A stretch of 64,000 bases of DNA. Source: Caldicellulosiruptor morganii. Lineage in GTDB: Bacteria > Bacillota > Thermoanaerobacteria > Caldicellulosiruptorales > Caldicellulosiruptoraceae. Shown piece after piece: positions 63,708-64,000 of this stretch. Location: positions 349,001 to 413,000 of the forward strand of contig NZ_CP113865.1 in assembly GCF_026810225.1 (NCBI RefSeq). The letters run 5' to 3'. Numbering within the stretch: position 1 is the stretch's first letter; each line of letters opens with the position of its first letter. The notes beneath the pieces were generated by a model. That model was not told where the DNA came from. It was given only the letters and a program-made list of their open reading frames with translations, and ran no database searches. A program made the translations under genes and the position numbers.

Positions 63708-64000
63708 ATGAAAGTGATATGGAATTTGACGAGACTGTGCAACTGGAATTGTGTGATTTGTTGTGTCGATGCTGTTCATGTAAGTAACAAACAAATACCA
63801 GAGATTTAAAAAAGATTGATTTTAAATGGGAAGGAATTAACATTCGAAGAAAAAGTGAAAATAGTTAACGATTTATATAATAGTGGTATAAACTCAATTG
63901 ATTTTTCAGGTGGAAATCTGCTTTTAATAAATGATAATATTAAATTACTTCAATATGCTGCTTCTAAATTTTCAAAAGATTGTTTATCTATAAGTATACC
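63708..64000 (+). pseudogene. Radical SAM protein, N-terminal part, with in-frame stop
   Basis: ATG 63708 with GGAGG starts MKVIWNLTRLCNWNCVICCV, carrying the radical SAM iron-sulfur motif C-x3-C-x2-C (Cys11, 15, 18). Codon 34 is TAA (63807-63809), but the same frame continues without another stop to the window edge and reads as real protein: RLILNGKELTFEEKVKIVND, then INSIDFSGGNLLL, whose SGGN fits the SAM-binding GGE-type motif. So a single nonsense mutation, or an unusual read-through, interrupts a longer enzyme. The sub-family cannot be judged from this part. Confidence 0.75.

Overview
The window looks like a chromosomal segment of an anaerobic, thermophilic, plant-biomass-degrading Firmicute, most like Caldicellulosiruptor. 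This rests on the AT-rich Gram-positive gene style (strong AGGAGG-type ribosome sites, frequent TTG/GTG starts), a cello-oligosaccharide set (GH3, GH1, two GH94 phosphorylases), a GH36 alpha-galactosidase, SLH-domain surface proteins, a HydF/aspartase pair and many IS200/IS605-type elements. The genus is an inference; no database search was possible.

Layout. 1-1.1 kb: end of a split glutamate-synthase locus. 1.3-2.9 kb: lactate permease. 3.0-8.1 kb: five-gene operon of an ABC-2 exporter (ATPase and two permeases) with a NarL-type histidine kinase and response regulator. 8.1-10.9 kb: a small minus-strand gene, then a GH3 glucosidase behind a clear promoter and a LacI-like operator. 11.1-12.5 kb: a TnpB-only element. 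12.5-15.1 kb: TraX, a MntA/HepT (MNT-HEPN) toxin-antitoxin pair, DusB. 15.2-21.1 kb: two S-layer-type proteins and a CtpA-like protease. 21.3-24.8 kb: a regulator plus two truncated genes separated by a complete tnpA-tnpB element. 24.9-27.2 kb: bacteriohemerythrin, RlmD, Ogt. 27.2-33.7 kb (minus): GH1 and two GH94 phosphorylases, the intracellular cellobiose/cellodextrin pathway. 33.9-36.5 kb: exopolysaccharide glycosyltransferase and priming transferase. 37-39.1 kb: a methyl-accepting chemotaxis gene broken by a frameshift.

39.2-47.7 kb is an accessory island with a decayed IS256 element, a MarR gene, an IS3 fragment, a horizontally acquired-looking cassette (66-aa protein, D-aspartate-ligase-like ATP-grasp, atypical MurE-like ligase, aspartate-racemase-like enzyme) under one strong promoter, and an ISL3 element. 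This cassette is the best candidate for an undescribed pathway in the window.

47.7-54.9 kb (minus): tmRNA, SmpB, a SWIM-SNF2 helicase, an ABC exporter and an orphan Cas6. 55-58.1 kb: GH36 and a GNAT protein. 58.3-60.4 kb: a SIMPL-domain gene split by a second tnpA-tnpB element. 60.4-63.0 kb (minus): HydF and aspartase. The last 1 kb is mostly non-coding and ends in a radical-SAM gene with an in-frame stop. No rRNA, tRNA or CRISPR array was recognised.
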